Notes: generated by a model not told the origin, from the sequence alone. 64,000 nucleotides of DNA from Odontocerum albicorne (GCA_949825065.1 OX463849.1:43087234-43151233), one strand, 5' to 3'. Shown: positions 33,400-44,840, numbered from the stretch's first letter. Made by a program: numbers and translations.

Positions 33400-35080
33400 C
33401 TCTGCTATAAAGCCATGGTTTTATTAAAGATAATAAAGTTTTATAATTCGTAATATGAAAATCAGTTCTATTTCTATGAGAGGATATTTTTTTGAGAAAT
33501 AATTTAGATAACTGACTGGTTTAATCAAATTAAGAACGTTAAAATCATAATTATTGTAGTTAGCGCATTCGTTTTTATTTTGAAATCGGTTGAAACATTC
33601 GTCTAAAATCTAAACAAATTTATGAACATTGATGAAATGCCAAACTTTGTAAGAAAATAACGAAAGTTCAAGAAAATTTAGAAAAGCAAAGGAGAAATCT
33701 GTTATTAGATGAACAGAATTGTTTTTAAAGGTAGGTTAGTTTAAAAAAATGTCAATTTAACAGTTTTACAAAAAAAATCCTCAATAACCCTCTATAGACC
33801 ATAACAGTCGACTGCAAAATTATACTACAGTCAATCCTGGTTTAATGTGAGTCGGCTTATAGCTCAAATAAAATGAAAGTTTCCCGTTTTATTTTCGACA
33901 TTCGATGTCAATCCAAAGAGTTGACAGTAAAATTGAGTGAAATCATTGCTTGGCTTTTATTAGTCTATTTAGTTAGCGAATGGAATTATTTAATCACAAA
34001 TGATTCATTTAAAATTTATTTCGGTCCCGAGCGATGTTATTTCAATGCTGCCGTTTGGCTTTTGCCTTAGCTTTGAGAGATAGGCAGGAAATAAAACGGA
34101 ACGAGACAGAAAATCCTGCGTAAAATTTATAATAACCCTTCAAAAGGATCAGCCGCCTTTAAAGTGTTTTTGGGTGCTTATCTTGTTTTGAGTGTATTTC
34201 TGTCTTGTTGGTTTAAACGAAGGTTTTTTCGGCGGTTTTTTTATACTTTACGACTATGGTCGGTTCAAATGTCACTGAATTATTTTCGTTGTTTATTTTA
34301 TAAACTAAAAAGTAAAGGAAATTAATATTTAACCACAGTTATCGTATATTTTTACTAAGATTCATGACTTGTATGAGATAGAGAGGAAAACATATTATTA
34401 TCATCAGTTCAAGTCATCTGTCTTATGCCATTTGCTGACACGTTATGTTTTTCATTTTACGTATGTTACTGTATCCATAACATTTAGTCGCTTTCTAGAC
34501 CTTTTACTTCGTGTTTGATACCACTGGCTGGAATCTGTTTATACTCGTATTTTGATTAAAAGTATTTAAAACAATTGTGCCATTTTATATGATGCTTTGA
34601 AAAATTAATGAAAAAAAATGACTGATGTAACGTTGTGTCGAAACAAAATAAAAAAAATGCAACACGTAAAGTAATCCTTTTCCACAAGAAATTATGTAAA
34701 AACAACCTTTAAAACTATAAACCGACAACCTTAATGGTAGTTATTTACAAAATACTAACGAAAATAACAACGAGCAGGTTAAAAAAAAACTCGTATATAA
34801 AAATAAACAAGTACAATTCAGAATTGGACATATCACAATGTACCGTAAGTAGCATATCTCGCATAATTGTATCAAACGGTGCTGGAAGAAGACAGTCTAA
34901 GATCCGCAACTTTCGAAAGAAGACCGGAACACAAGTTCAAGAGATGTTCCGTAAGGTGCATGACAAAAAGGCTACCCAAGTGATAGCCGTCGTCGGATGT
35001 ACCAGACTTGACAGAAAAAAATTATGATTCTAATTAAGTACCATTAAAACAAATTATTCGACGGTTATTTTTCTGAAAGT
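33400..35080. other. AT-rich stretch, no supported gene
   Basis: A 97-codon plus-strand frame at 34734-35027 contains DISQCTVSSISRI and lysine/arginine-rich segments that faintly recall a helix-turn-helix, but no transposase hallmark or terminal repeat is visible. Its identity is unknown. A TACTCGTA octamer lies at 34542. Confidence 0.3.
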
Positions 35081-35086
35081 GGAACA

Positions 35087-35200
35087 AGCCATGCCTGAAT
35101 GGTTAGAAAAGATGTTGATTATTAATGCATGATAATTATAATCAGTCCTCCGGTTTCTAATTCTATTTTGAGTCCTTGGAGCACCAATATGTGAAAAAGT
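35087..35200 (+). mobile_element. tRNA-like SINE head, weak
   Basis: GCCATGCCTGAATGGTTAGA resembles a Leu/Ser-type box A and CCGGTTTCTAATTCT a decayed box B. No tail is recognised. Confidence 0.3.
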
Positions 35201-35619
35201 GTTCTTTTTCCCCTGAGATTAGCCAAACATTTTTAATATTTTTTAATTGTATTTTTTATTTTTTAAATAGTGTTGACATAATTGAATTTTTAAGTGTGAT
35301 TAACAGGTTTTAATCAATTAGTGCTTCCCTAGGAAGCCTTACTACCCTGAAGATCTAAACACCATCATTTAGGGTTCACCACAATCGTTTCAATTAATTT
35401 AAAGCTTCCCAAAAAACAGACGGCCTACTTACGATAATCTTCGATAAATGCCTGTTTTACAACAACAATTTAACCATATCTTACTGTGCCATCGTCTGAA
35501 GGATGCTTAAAAATAAATTCCAACCGGTAGTCTTAATTTTTGCCAAAAAAAATCAGGACCATCATAGAATATGTCTCATGATATTTTCCACGTATTATTA
35601 TGTTACCTAGTATCATCCC

Positions 35620-36066
35620 GTCAAACTCAAGGGGCTAGTTTACAAGAGTGTCATTCGGCCTGTGCTCACATATGGCTCAGAAACCTGGAATACCTCCCTA
35701 AGGCATGTCCGTGCCATACAGACAGCTGAGATGAAAATGTTGAGATGGATGTGTGGTGTCACAAGGCTTGACAGGATCCGAAACTCCTACATCCGTGGGA
35801 GTCTAGGTGTACGCGACATCTCTGACAAGATTCAAGAGAGCAGGCTGCGATGGTATGGACACGTCAGCAGAAGACTGCCAGAGTATATAGGAAACAGGGC
35901 GCAGACACTTAATGTCCCTGGTAAAAGGTCCCGAGGAAGACCCAAGCGCGGGTGGCGCGAGGTGGTTGAGCGGGACATGAAGGACGCCAATATCGCTCCG
36001 GAGGATGCACAGGATCGGGCGAAGTGGCGGCGAATTATTGGAAGGGCAGACCCCACCACCATGTGA
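35620..36066 (+). CDS. LINE reverse transcriptase C-terminal domain (truncated, frame intact)
   Basis: The frame is open from the insertion's first base to the stop: VKLKGLVYKSVIRPVLTYGSETW, then EMKMLRWMCGVTRLDRIRNSYIRGSLGV, RLRWYGHVSRRLPE and GKRSRGRPKRGW, ending ...IIGRADPTTM. These are the post-palm thumb and C-terminal landmarks of RTE-like endonuclease-reverse transcriptases. Catalytic FADD and the endonuclease are absent, so the piece has no enzyme activity. There are no stops or frameshifts over 149 codons, in line with a recent insertion. Confidence 0.85.
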   Translation, partial: VKLKGLVYKSVIRPVLTYGSETWNTSLRHVRAIQTAEMKMLRWMCGVTRLDRIRNSYIRGSLGVRDISDKIQESRLRWYGHVSRRLPEYIGNRAQTLNVPGKRSRGRPKRGWREVVERDMKDANIAPEDAQDRAKWRRIIGRADPTTM

Positions 36067-36087
36067 GAATAATGCCAAGGAAGAGAG
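35620..36087 (+). mobile_element. 5'-truncated RTE-like LINE insertion with perfect target-site duplication
   Basis: A 468-bp insertion is flanked by exact 11-bp copies of AGTATCATCCC (35609-35619 and 36088-36098). It starts directly within coding sequence and ends shortly after the stop in GCCAAGGAAGAGAG, without a poly(A) tail. This is the signature of target-primed reverse transcription with early 5' truncation. The same family inserted at 54464-55235. Confidence 0.9.
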
Positions 36088-36249
36088 AGTATCATCCCTT
36101 TGCTTAATTCTTCTGGTGATTTCAAAAGTATTGACAATTTTGCCCAATGAGTACATTTTTAAAATTTGAAATTTGTATGTTAATTTATTTTATGCGATTT
36201 TTTTTTTTCAGAAATCTTTTTTCTGGAATTTTTACCAATTAAATTTAAT

Positions 36250-36378
36250 TATGAACCAAGTCATAGGTATTCTTATACCCCCGAATACTTACTGGAAAAA
36301 AGGCATGTGTCATTGAATCGACGACCTTCCGAACAGAAACGGAAACCCAGCGCGTTGTCGCGTAACCATGCATTTCGT
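36250..36378 (-). mobile_element. tRNA-derived SINE (family B)
   Basis: The minus strand reads GCATGGTTACGCGACAACGC as a box A-like head, GGTCGTCGATTCAAT as box B, and then the family tail (AGTATTCGGGGGTATAAGAA, ATACCTATGACTTGGTTCAT). The tail aligns with 9640-9725 and with the split SINE around 18540-19497. Confidence 0.6.
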
Positions 36379-36384
36379 GTATAC

Positions 36385-37185
36385 AAAGAACAATATGTCG
36401 GACCCAAATTCGATTCAAATTAATGTTTCTATTCGAGTTGAATAAAAGGCATAGCAAATTTTCAAAGGTAAAAAAAAACGTGGCACGATCATATGAATCA
36501 ATTTTGAAAGAATAAAACATGAGGCTATGCATGTCAAGGTGTATAGATATGCAGATCTGTTCCTTACGCCTTCACCAATAGAGAAATGGTGTCAAAGGAC
36601 ATGTCAAGGGAAATACGCAAGAATTATTGTCCTGTAAAAATATTTCAATGTTTATTTCTATACATTTAACGAAAGAATCTTAATTTTGAAAAAAAACAAA
36701 CAAACAATTGAAATACACATAGATAGTTCGAGATTTTTCTTACTGAGGAAAAGGTAAGAAGTATTATGGCGAGATTAGATATGAATAATATAAAAGTAGC
36801 GTGTGTTTGTGGATAAAGAAATATCTGGAGATCGGTCATCTCCGTCTACTCCAAAAGTAACATGGTGTGGTGTCATGTATGTAATTGTCTGTATTTCTTG
36901 GATTTCCTCGTCGACCTAATTTATATAATATATTACATATTGGCTTAAATTCGCGCCCATTAATTATTTTGTATAAACATATTTCGGGATTTAGATTGTA
37001 AAAATTCATGTGTGAAATCTTACGGACATTGCATAAGATGCTTCTAAGCTCTGTAAACCTCGCAATTTATTCGTATACGAAGTAAGCTTACGGTAGCCAA
37101 CCAAATGTAGGGTTGTCCGTTCCATCCCAGTACATCCCGCCCAACCGCAAGGCAAACGGGAACGGAAAACCGCAAGCCCATATTA
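36385..37185. other. AT-rich stretch, no gene seen
   Basis: Nothing recognised. Confidence 0.35.
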
Positions 37186-37188
37186 CGT

Positions 37189-37420
37189 GTCTTCAAATAC
37201 GAGCGGTCGCATCGCCCGATTTTAGGAAGTCGTGTGCCAATTGACAACGATAATGTGAAGACAAAGTAAAATAGTCAAAAATGGATATGGTTTTTAAATT
37301 TAGCTAATTAATAATAATCGTTTGAAGTCCTAATAATTTAACATTTTACGTACCTTCAAATACCACCGGTTTCATTATTCGATTATAAGAAGTCATTTGC
37401 CAATTGACAATGATAATGAT
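37189..37420. repeat. Diverged ~65-bp direct repeat, two copies
   Basis: CTTCAAATACGAGCGGTCGC...GTGCCAATTGACAACGATAATG (from 37191) recurs as CTTCAAATACCACCGGTTTC...TTGCCAATTGACAATGATAATG (from 37355), about 164 bp apart. It is either a degenerate tandem duplication or two pieces of one repeat. Confidence 0.6.
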
Positions 37421-37424
37421 AGAT

Positions 37425-38450
37425 AACTGTCGAAAATAAAATTACCAGTTTAAGTAAACTTTGCTTCAAAATTATTTGTTTACTTACGCCTATTAGCCAA
37501 CTTTTATTAGTTTTAATAAGGCGTTTGGATAAATATACATTATAAAAGTTTTTTGTTTCCCAAATTTATTATTTAAAGTTTATTCAGACACTTATACATT
37601 TGGATAGTTCCATATTCAAAAGGATGTCTAATCACCAAAGTTACTTCGACTTTTTTTCTTCAGAAAATTACTCGACACATTTCCTCAAAAATACTTCGAT
37701 GACTTCCTCTATCGTAATTGGACTAATTATGCAAAAAAGTCTCTACCCACAAAACTAAATTGTCTTGCTTATTTCAAAAACCGAAAAAGTATTGATATAT
37801 GATAGGTCCTGTGTATGCAAAAAAACATATCCAACATGTTAAATAAATAGTTTTTGGTTAAATTATGTTTTTTTTTCATACAAAGTGTCAAGATATTTAT
37901 TTTACTACGTCCAGTTGATATAATCAAGTCAGACTTTTATGTAAACAAAATCGTTTAATACTTTTCCGTTTGTTAGAAAAGTAAAGTATTAAGACATAAA
38001 AAACGAGAGATTAAATTTATCGGCGAAACTTTTCGTTATCTTCTCATTTTATTGCTTTCAGTACAAAAATTATAAAATTTTCATATTTGAAGTTTGGGGC
38101 TAGAACTAAAAGAAAATAAAACCAAAAGTTGTAGATGAGTTGAGCTGGAAGAAAATCTTTTACGCTTATCAATGTTTCATCTTTAAAATTTATAGCCGGT
38201 ATCCATATTCTCTGGATACGCATTTTTAAGTAAGCTAATTTCGCATTCATTTTGGTTTCGCATGCATTCTCTATTCCACATGAGATTGCAATAAAAAGTA
38301 ATTTATGCGTTACTTCAGAATACTTTCGTTTTAATCTTTGGATTAAAGTTTTTTTTTGTTTACGTAAGCTAGCTTCTTTTGTTTTCTGTCTAATGTTGGA
38401 CTGCTAGCATTTTTCTTTCTTTCTAACAAATCACGATTTTATTTGTGTAA
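37425..38450. other. AT-rich stretch, no gene seen
   Basis: Nothing recognised. Confidence 0.35.
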
Positions 38451-38454
38451 AAAA

Positions 38455-38690
38455 AGACGGATTTTTGTGTGTTGCCTAATAATAGCAGAAGACGTGGTAG
38501 AGGAAGACCAATGAAAGTATGGCTGGATCAAGTAAATTATATTTTAAACAAGGAAATGTCAGATGAATCTAGCTGTATATGAAGGTGTATAAACTTAGAA
38601 GTGCCAAGAGATGTGTATCGCGATAGGAACGTGTCGTCCTCTCTGTCTACCCTGGCAGGAAAATGGCGTGAGTGTATGTATGTATGTTAA
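38455..38690 (+). pseudogene. RTE-like LINE C-terminal relic
   Basis: The plus strand reads RRRGRGRPMKVWLDQVNYIL, a stop shortly after, then VPRDVYRDRNV and KWRECMYVC before a TGTATGTATGTATGT run. The 'GRGRP-W-DQV' segment and the closing 'D+-+W' segment match the very C-terminus of RTE-like LINEs. The simple repeat would be the element's 3' tail. Confidence 0.6.
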
Positions 38691-38699
38691 TTTATTAGA

Positions 38700-39360
38700 A
38701 GCATACTAGCAAAATACACAAAGAAGTAAATTGCTTTGAATCGCATCTTTATAATATAAACATGGCTTTTTTGGTTTAACTTGGAATGAAAGACTATTTA
38801 TTATTAATGAATGTAGTGAATACTGAGTTTGTGTTCAGTAAAAAATATCACTATAATAAATTTAGTAACTTTTTTGTAAGGGATTTAAAAAAGAATTCAT
38901 TTTTTTTCTCTTCGAAATTGGATGTTTTGTTGTTTCATTCACTTGAATTTTACATTTTCGTATAAAAAAAAATAATATCGTAATATTTTGTCTCTTCTTC
39001 GTTCTACAAAACATCCCTCGCTATCGCGGTTATATTTCTTTCTTTTTAATTCATAGCTCTCGACTGCGTGACTAATGCGGAGTTAAACATTATCACAATT
39101 TCACCAGCATGCTTTTGTGGAACGGAGAGAAGAGTTTTTACAGCGCCCTTAACACGGCGTCTCCCTTTACGACGTACTTAAAAAGGTTATTTTGTCGTGA
39201 AAGCGACAGGGTAGATATATATATATAAAAGTATCAAAAGTCCTCTCCAACCCTGTCTCACGACACATCTCAATGATACTTGAGAGCGGTGTCGCGATAT
39301 TATTTGTGTAAATGCTCCCCATTGATATTCAAAAAAGATATTGTATATAGTAGATCAAGA
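38700..39360. other. Stretch without recognised genes
   Basis: 39000-39330 is richer in G+C than the rest and looks unique. It contains an inverted GACAGGGT...ACCCTGTC pair (39208-39270). No coding frame is convincing. Confidence 0.35.
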
Positions 39361-39365
39361 TTTAT

Positions 39366-39449
39366 TAAGTCGTGTGTAGAGGTTACAAGAAGTTGAACGA
39401 GGATTTCTAAGTCGTGTGTAGAGGTTACAAGAAGTTGAACGAGGATTTT
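39366..39449. repeat. 42-bp tandem duplication, two near-exact copies
   Basis: AAGTCGTGTGTAGAGGTTAC begins both copies (39367 and 39409). The copies are identical through GAACGAGGATTT. Confidence 0.9.
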
Positions 39450-39454
39450 TTATT

Positions 39455-41300
39455 TACATTACAACCTCTCTTCAGCTCTCTCGGAGTAATAAGGGTTTTT
39501 TTTCTTTTTCATGTCAATGACTGTAAAACGCTTTTCTGGAGCAAGCATAATAAAAATGAGATTAATTGTGAGTCGCCTAAAGTGATTTTTTGTCAAGACG
39601 GTGTCAATTTATTTGCTTTGTTTGTTTTTAAATACCTTTTAGATATGTGTTCGAATTTTCTGTTTTTTCAATCTTGTTATACTCGTACATTTAAATTGTG
39701 GTTCATATTTAGTAACCATTTTTATAGTATTATTAAAATAGTTTTACTTATTTAGAGATCTTGTAGTTTCAATATCATAATCATCACCTTATACGTTTCA
39801 TCAGGAATACAGGAATATCATAAACCGCCTCCATGCAGATCGGTTCACAACCCTGCACTGAACTTCTTTCCAAGTTCAAATGTCCTTAATATTAATTCAT
39901 ATTTTTGAAATATTAAAAATGAATAAAATTTGCACTGCTTCCAGTTGATTCCAATAAGGTTTTATTATTTCTTCTTCAAGGACTCCTTTCTTTTGAAAAT
40001 GACTTTTTTAATTAACGTATAACAATGCTTGCTCATAAAACAATCGAACAAAATCAAATAGAAACGTTTTGATGTGTTTTACATTTACCTTAATTATTTA
40101 GATACTGTTCATATTTTAACATTTTCTTTTAATATGTTACTTGAAAAAAAAAACAGCCTTTATTTAACTTTTTCATTCTTTATAATAAGCTAGAAATTAA
40201 AGTTTTTTCTAAGTAATTTAGAAATTAAGGTTTTCTTTTTCTCTATTGCATGTTTGTGATTACTTCATAAAAACATATGAAACAATGTTCCGAAATTTAA
40301 TGACATGTTTCGTTGTTATCAAATATATTTTTTGTGCTCTTTCCCTCTTTCCCGATCATTATTCCATAACCCTCAATTATTTGGATGTTCTACATTTTCT
40401 TTTTTCTTTTATACACCTGTTAGAATTCGCCCACACTTATTTTTAAGAGGTGAAGAAAACTTCCAAGAGGAAAAGGACGAAGAGAGAAAAAAATATAAAT
40501 TTTTTCGCGATATTCAAATCGAGTTTAAATTTTAATTCACTCTGATTACTTTCTACTTTTGACTTTGAAAAATCGGTTTTTGAATTATTAACCACTTGTT
40601 TACTGCTCGTTAAAAATATTAAGGTTCTAACACACACATTTTGCTAAGTTTGCGTTTTTTTATTTATCATTAATAATTTCGTGATGAAAGCATTAACATT
40701 AACTAAGAATGTGATAAAATATAATATTTAATTTATTTTTTAAGACGCAACTGTGTTACCAAGTATTTAAATTTGGCAGTGTTTTTATTGATTTTATATT
40801 TCACAGAAAAAATAAAAATATTCATAGAAATCGGTTTCTGGAAATAAAAGGCTTTGCAGATTAAATGTTTACATATTAACTTCAACGCTTTATCACATGA
40901 AAAAAATGTTTTTTAAAGTGGTTATTGAAAATAATATTTACAATAACTCGAAAAAATCACAATTTAACCCCATTAAATAAATAAAAAACAATTTCTATTG
41001 TTCAATTTAGGGTACAAACAATGGTGTTTTAATGTGCAAAATAAAACATTAATTTCAACGGTAATTTAAACCACCTATAAATATCATAAAAAATAAAAGG
41101 TGGAAAAGTAATTTATAGTATATAAAGATATGAAGGAAGCTCCTGATTAAAAACTACGTTTAATAATTTTTCTACCATTTTACATTCAATCATCGTTCAT
41201 TTCATTTGACGAAAAGCCATCAATATAATATTTCCATATGACGAGTACAATATGTTATGTACTATTACCACATTTTCATTTGATCAGTACGGAATCGTGT
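39455..41300. other. AT-rich stretch, no gene seen
   Basis: Hydrophobic open frames at 39414-39755 and 40246-40535 follow T-rich composition and resemble no family. Confidence 0.35.
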
Positions 41301-41302
41301 AT

Positions 41303-41605
41303 TCATTTTACCACATGGATGTGAACATAATTTATTGGCGCCGTTTGTGCGCTGCACTTGAATGAGCATTCATAATGTGATCTCTGTTCTCGACCGTCAT
41401 TCGTTGATTCATAAGCGGGCATAAGAGTATTAATATAAACGATGCTGTTTAAGTGTGTTGCCATGGGCATTCTCCTCTCTGGTCCATTATGATGGACCGC
41501 TTGTCTTGGAAACGAAGCATTATTTGATTTTATTGCGTTGTGTCTCACAAGTGCATCAATTTCATCATATCTTTTTTTATATTTCTGAAGTGTCTTGCGA
41601 TGCAT
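41303..41605 (-). CDS. Unrecognised 100-codon open frame, possible exon
   Basis: A minus-strand frame begins MHRKTLQKYKKRYDEIDALV and continues as a hydrophilic, compositionally balanced sequence to a stop at 41303. Unlike most open frames here it is not T-rich or hydrophobic and does not overlap a repeat. On the minus strand, possible splice acceptors (CACCAAG, GATCCAAG) lie just upstream and a possible donor (GTG|GTAAAAT) near the end. I know no family it matches. It could be a host exon, an old element or chance. Confidence 0.2.
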   Translation of the reverse strand: MHRKTLQKYKKRYDEIDALVRHNAIKSNNASFPRQAVHHNGPERRMPMATHLNSIVYINTLMPAYESTNDGREQRSHYECSFKCSAQTAPINYVHIHVVK

Positions 41606-41609
41606 AGTT

Positions 41610-41875
41610 CTTGGATCAGCTTGGTGATTATTATTATTAATTTGAAATGGAGATAAATTGAAGTTCTTCCTTAGTTGTCACCTCATAATTGAAGAAGGGT
41701 TTTTTGTGCATTCTAAGTTGTGCTGATTTAATAGCTTAGTGTTCACCGAATATTAAATAGAAGACGCCCTTATGAGGTCGATGATACTCATTTGTCTGAA
41801 ACCATGAATTTTTCCTCTTCACATAAAAACATATCTAAATCTTTTTGAAGTAAATTATAGAAAGTAGGTGAAATT
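41610..41875. other. Short unannotated spacer
   Basis: Nothing recognised. Confidence 0.3.
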
Positions 41876-42010
41876 TTAACCACATACATCATTACGCCGA
41901 GTAGGCAGAGAGGACATATCTCTTTAATTTTATATCTAAGCGCACACATTTCGCCTTCTTCTCATTAATACATCTCGTCAAGCGTATTATTTTATTATTC
42001 ATACTTCACA

Positions 42011-42366
42011 TCATCATCATCATCAGCCCGTCTCCGTCCAAAGTTGAACATAGGCCTTCCCTCTCCTCCTCCATTCCTCTCTTTCCTGGGCACATCGTTT
42101 CCATTTGCTTCCGGCCACTCTTCTAATGCAGTCTGACCACTGTGTCTGAGGACGGCCCACACTTCTTCCCTGTCTTGGGCGCCACTCCAGCACCCTCTGA
42201 GTCCATCTATCATCTGTGCATCTGGCAACGTGTCCCGCCCAGTTCCACTTCTGAATGGCGACTCTTTCGGCGACATCAGCTACTTTGGTTTGCTGCCTTA
42301 TCCATTCATTGGTTCTCCTATCCCTCAGAGAGATATATAACATTCTTCTCTCCATACTCCATACTC
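42011..42366 (-). mobile_element. 5'-truncated RTE-like LINE nested in an older LINE
   Basis: The insertion is flanked by TCATACTTCACA at 41999-42010 and 42367-42378. On the minus strand it begins inside coding sequence and ends at a (TGA)n run, the simple-repeat 3' end typical of many RTE elements. Only the last ~115 codons are present. Confidence 0.85.
42023..42366 (-). CDS. LINE reverse transcriptase C-terminus (truncated, frame intact)
   Basis: The minus-strand frame reads MERRMLYISLRDRRTNEWIR, QQTKVADVAERVAIQKWNWAGHVAR, RVLEWRPRQGRSVGRPQTQW and EEWRRRGKAYVQLWTETG then stop. 'ISLRDR--N--IR--T-V-DV', 'W-WAGHVAR' and 'GRP--RW' are the C-terminal landmarks of a well-known insect RTE-like family. 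The catalytic palm is missing. The frame has no stop, so the insertion is younger than the relic it entered. Confidence 0.85.
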
Positions 42367-42776
42367 TCATACTTCACACTTGCCTTTATTTGAAAATCTG
42401 GTCCACTTGATTCAGTAACGTTTTCTCGGTCTACCTCTTCCACGCATATCTTGAACTTCTGAATTGCATACTAGTTTAGTTATTCTTTCGTTATACATTC
42501 TTTCCACATTTATCCATCCATCTTAATGCTCTTTTCATCATCTTAAATTGTCCTTTTTTTTCATACATTCATTTCTGAAATCTTCATTCCACCATATTTC
42601 AAACTTGAAATACCTCAAACTATTCTTACTGAATGTATCTCCACACCGTAAATCTTACTTTTATTCTTCTTCTATGTCCAATCTTCACTTTCATACGTCA
42701 AGGTTGGCATAAACACACTATTTTATGCTGTAATTGTTACTACTTTTATAATATATAACCTTAACCACAACATTTA

Positions 42777-42818
42777 ATCTAAAATGAACATTATTTTACT
42801 ATAATGTTCATTTTGGAT
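42777..42818. repeat. Short palindrome, 18-bp arms
   Basis: ATCTAAAATGAACATTAT and the inverse of ATCCAAAATGAACATTAT flank TTTACT. One mismatch. Confidence 0.75.
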
Positions 42819-42824
42819 GAAATC

Positions 42825-43285
42825 GGAATTCGTTTCTTAGATATGCTCGTCATTCTTCATAACTTGATGGAAGAACGTTATGATTTAAGCTTTTTGTTTA
42901 TGTTTTTTCAGTGAAATAAAAATTAATTTTTTTCATTTTTATGAAATGATAAAAATCTTTCATTGAAATATATCTCATTCGAAAATATATTTTTTTATTT
43001 CGGTCATTATTCTTTTATGTTTTGTGGTGTTTCATCTGGAAAACATTTCATGTCATATTATACTTCGCATCTTGATGAGAAATATTACATACTTCCTGGT
43101 TAGTTATTGTTATTTTTCGTATCGTGTGTGTTTGTTTAGCTGTGTTAATTGTTTTTCTTTTGTCATTAATTTTTTGGGTTAGTTTTATATTTGTTTGTCA
43201 GGTTGTTCTTTTCCGGAATATTTTAAAACATTCAAAACTGGCTTCTCATAATTAAGTCTTGGTCCCAACATGAGGATATGCTTGC
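42825..43285. other. AT-rich stretch, no gene seen
   Basis: Nothing recognised. Confidence 0.35.
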
Positions 43286-43289
43286 GAAA

Positions 43290-43580
43290 CATGGACGTAA
43301 CTGACGATGGAATGAATATTGAAAAATTTACACAAGTTATCTATTTGAGTAGTATAGAAGGTTTAAAAAAATGGGAAGACCTAAAAAACGTGTCATGGCT
43401 AGATGAATCAAATTTAAAAAATATGGAATAGTGAAATACCTTTATATGAGGTACATATGCATGAAATGTTAAATGGACGTAGCCAAAGCGAAAAATGTGT
43501 GCCAGGATAAAATGAAGTCAAGATTTGTGCTTTTTGCCTACCCCAATAAGGACCTGGCATGATAGTTATGATGATGATAA
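43290..43580 (+). pseudogene. RTE-like LINE C-terminal relic
   Basis: Plus-strand blocks in broken frames include MGRPKKRVMAR, VAKAKNVCQDKMKSRF and AYPNKDLA. They are followed by TGATAGTTATGATGATGATAA, a (TGA)n-like 3' tail. Upstream, GMNIEKFTQVIYLSS recalls the 'VE-F-YLGS' segment after the palm, which implies a large internal deletion. Confidence 0.55.
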
Positions 43581-43584
43581 CATT

Positions 43585-43930
43585 TTTCAGGTTTTAAGTC
43601 TGTTTATACAATAAGAATACGTTAATCTTGAAAATATAAAAGTTTTTCAATGAATTTATCAATTGTTAAATTTACGCTTTTATAATCTGATACTGTGAGA
43701 GCTTTTATAAGATAATGTGAGAGCCTTTATAATTAGATAATGTTAGAGCTTTTAGTATCTATAAGTATTTTTAATCTTTTGTATCTGAAGCACTTGTTCT
43801 GCAGTTAATCTCGTTTTGAATTTCAGTATTTTATTTCGGATCATGTTTGTTAGTGGACTTGTTCCGGTTCGCTCATTCTTCTTAAACTAAATGATTTTAA
43901 CTAGGTCAGTCAAATAATTGAATGCAACTG
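43585..43930. other. AT-rich spacer
   Basis: AGAGCTTTTATAA/AGAGCCTTTATAA words repeat loosely near 43697-43755; otherwise nothing. Confidence 0.3.
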
Positions 43931-43933
43931 TTT

Positions 43934-44521
43934 TCTTAGTGTAGATCTACTCGTATTGCATAAAGATGAAGAGTTACAAGAAAAACACGTTAACAATGTT
44001 TCTTAGTGTAGATCTACTCGTATCGCATAAAGATGAAGAGTTACAAGAAAAACACGTTAACAATGTTTCTTAGTGTAGATCTACTCGTATCGCATAAAGA
44101 TGAAGAGTTACAAGAAAAACACGTTAACAATGTTTCTTAGTGTAGATCTACTCGTATCGCATAAAGATGAAGAGTTACAAGAAAAACACGTTAACAATGT
44201 TTCTTAGTGTAGATCTACTCGTATCGCATAAAGATGAAGAGTTACAAGAAAAACACGTTAACAATGTTTCTTAGTGTAGATCTACTCGTATCGCATAAAG
44301 ATGAAGAGTTACAAGAAAAACACGTTAACAATGTTTCTTAGTGTAGATCTACTCGTATTGCATAAAGATGAAGAGTTGCAAGAAAAACACGTTAACAATG
44401 TTTCGTAGTGTAGATCTACTCGTATTGCATAAAGATGAAGAGTTACAAGAAAAACACGTTAACAATGTTTCTTAGTGTAGATCTACTCGTATTGCATAAA
44501 GATGAAGAGTTAACAATGTTT
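43934..44521. repeat. 67-bp tandem array, about 8.7 units
   Basis: Units start at 43934, 44001, 44068, 44135, 44202, 44269, 44336, 44403 and 44470. Each reads TCTTAGTGTAGATCTACTCG, TATCGCATAAAGATGAAGAG, TTACAAGAAAAACACGTTAA and CAATGTT. Five central units appear identical (TATCGC). The outer units carry TATTGC, and single variants occur (TCGTAG at 44403, GAGTTGCAAG in the unit from 44336). The last unit has a deletion of the TACAAGAAAAACACG part. The identical centre and variant edges fit growth by unequal exchange. Each unit includes TACTCGTA and a TAGATCTA palindrome. Confidence 0.95.
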
Positions 44522-44524
44522 CGT

Positions 44525-44840
44525 TTGTGATTTTGTAGGACAAATGGTTGACTTTAATTTGGCACAAAATATAAAAGTAAAATTGTTGCTGTGTTTTACA
44601 AAGATTTTTTAAAGATAAGTAGAGAACGATGATCGTTATAATAATCTTGATTCATGCGTGCTTTTGAATTTTGGTATATTGCTATTTAAAAAAATTAATA
44701 CCATAATATGGTTTGCAAGTGATATAACTTATAACATATTTGTTTCTAATTTAGTTTTTTTTTAATAAATATGGTATCCAATTGAAATGTTAAGTGATTA
44801 ATTTTAAAAACGTGTTAAATGTTTGTAAAATGTTTTTGCT
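44525..44840. other. AT-rich stretch
   Basis: Nothing recognised. Confidence 0.3.

Larger units (their letters stand above)
41880..42750 (-). pseudogene. RTE-like LINE relic, interrupted by a second LINE
   Basis: Two parts flank the insertion at 42011-42366. The right part (42379-42750, minus) contains FKMMKRALRWMDKCGKNV (the decayed LRWFGHV block) and GRGR-type GKR coding beside GTAACG. The left part (41880-41998) is the 3' end, with GTAGGCAGAGAGGACATATC. Both parts align in order with the uninterrupted relic at 53000-53640; there CATACTTCTCACGTTATC... bridges the point where this copy is split. Many stops and frameshifts make it dead. Confidence 0.7.

Noticed and set aside
34734..35027. 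Tc1-like transposase fragment
   Set aside because: DISQCTVSSISRI only faintly recalls a helix-turn-helix; no catalytic block or terminal repeat was found.
43934..44521. CRISPR-like array
   Set aside because: Units abut directly with no variable spacers, and the DNA is eukaryotic. The other arrays (17622, 26266, 55676) fail for the same reason.
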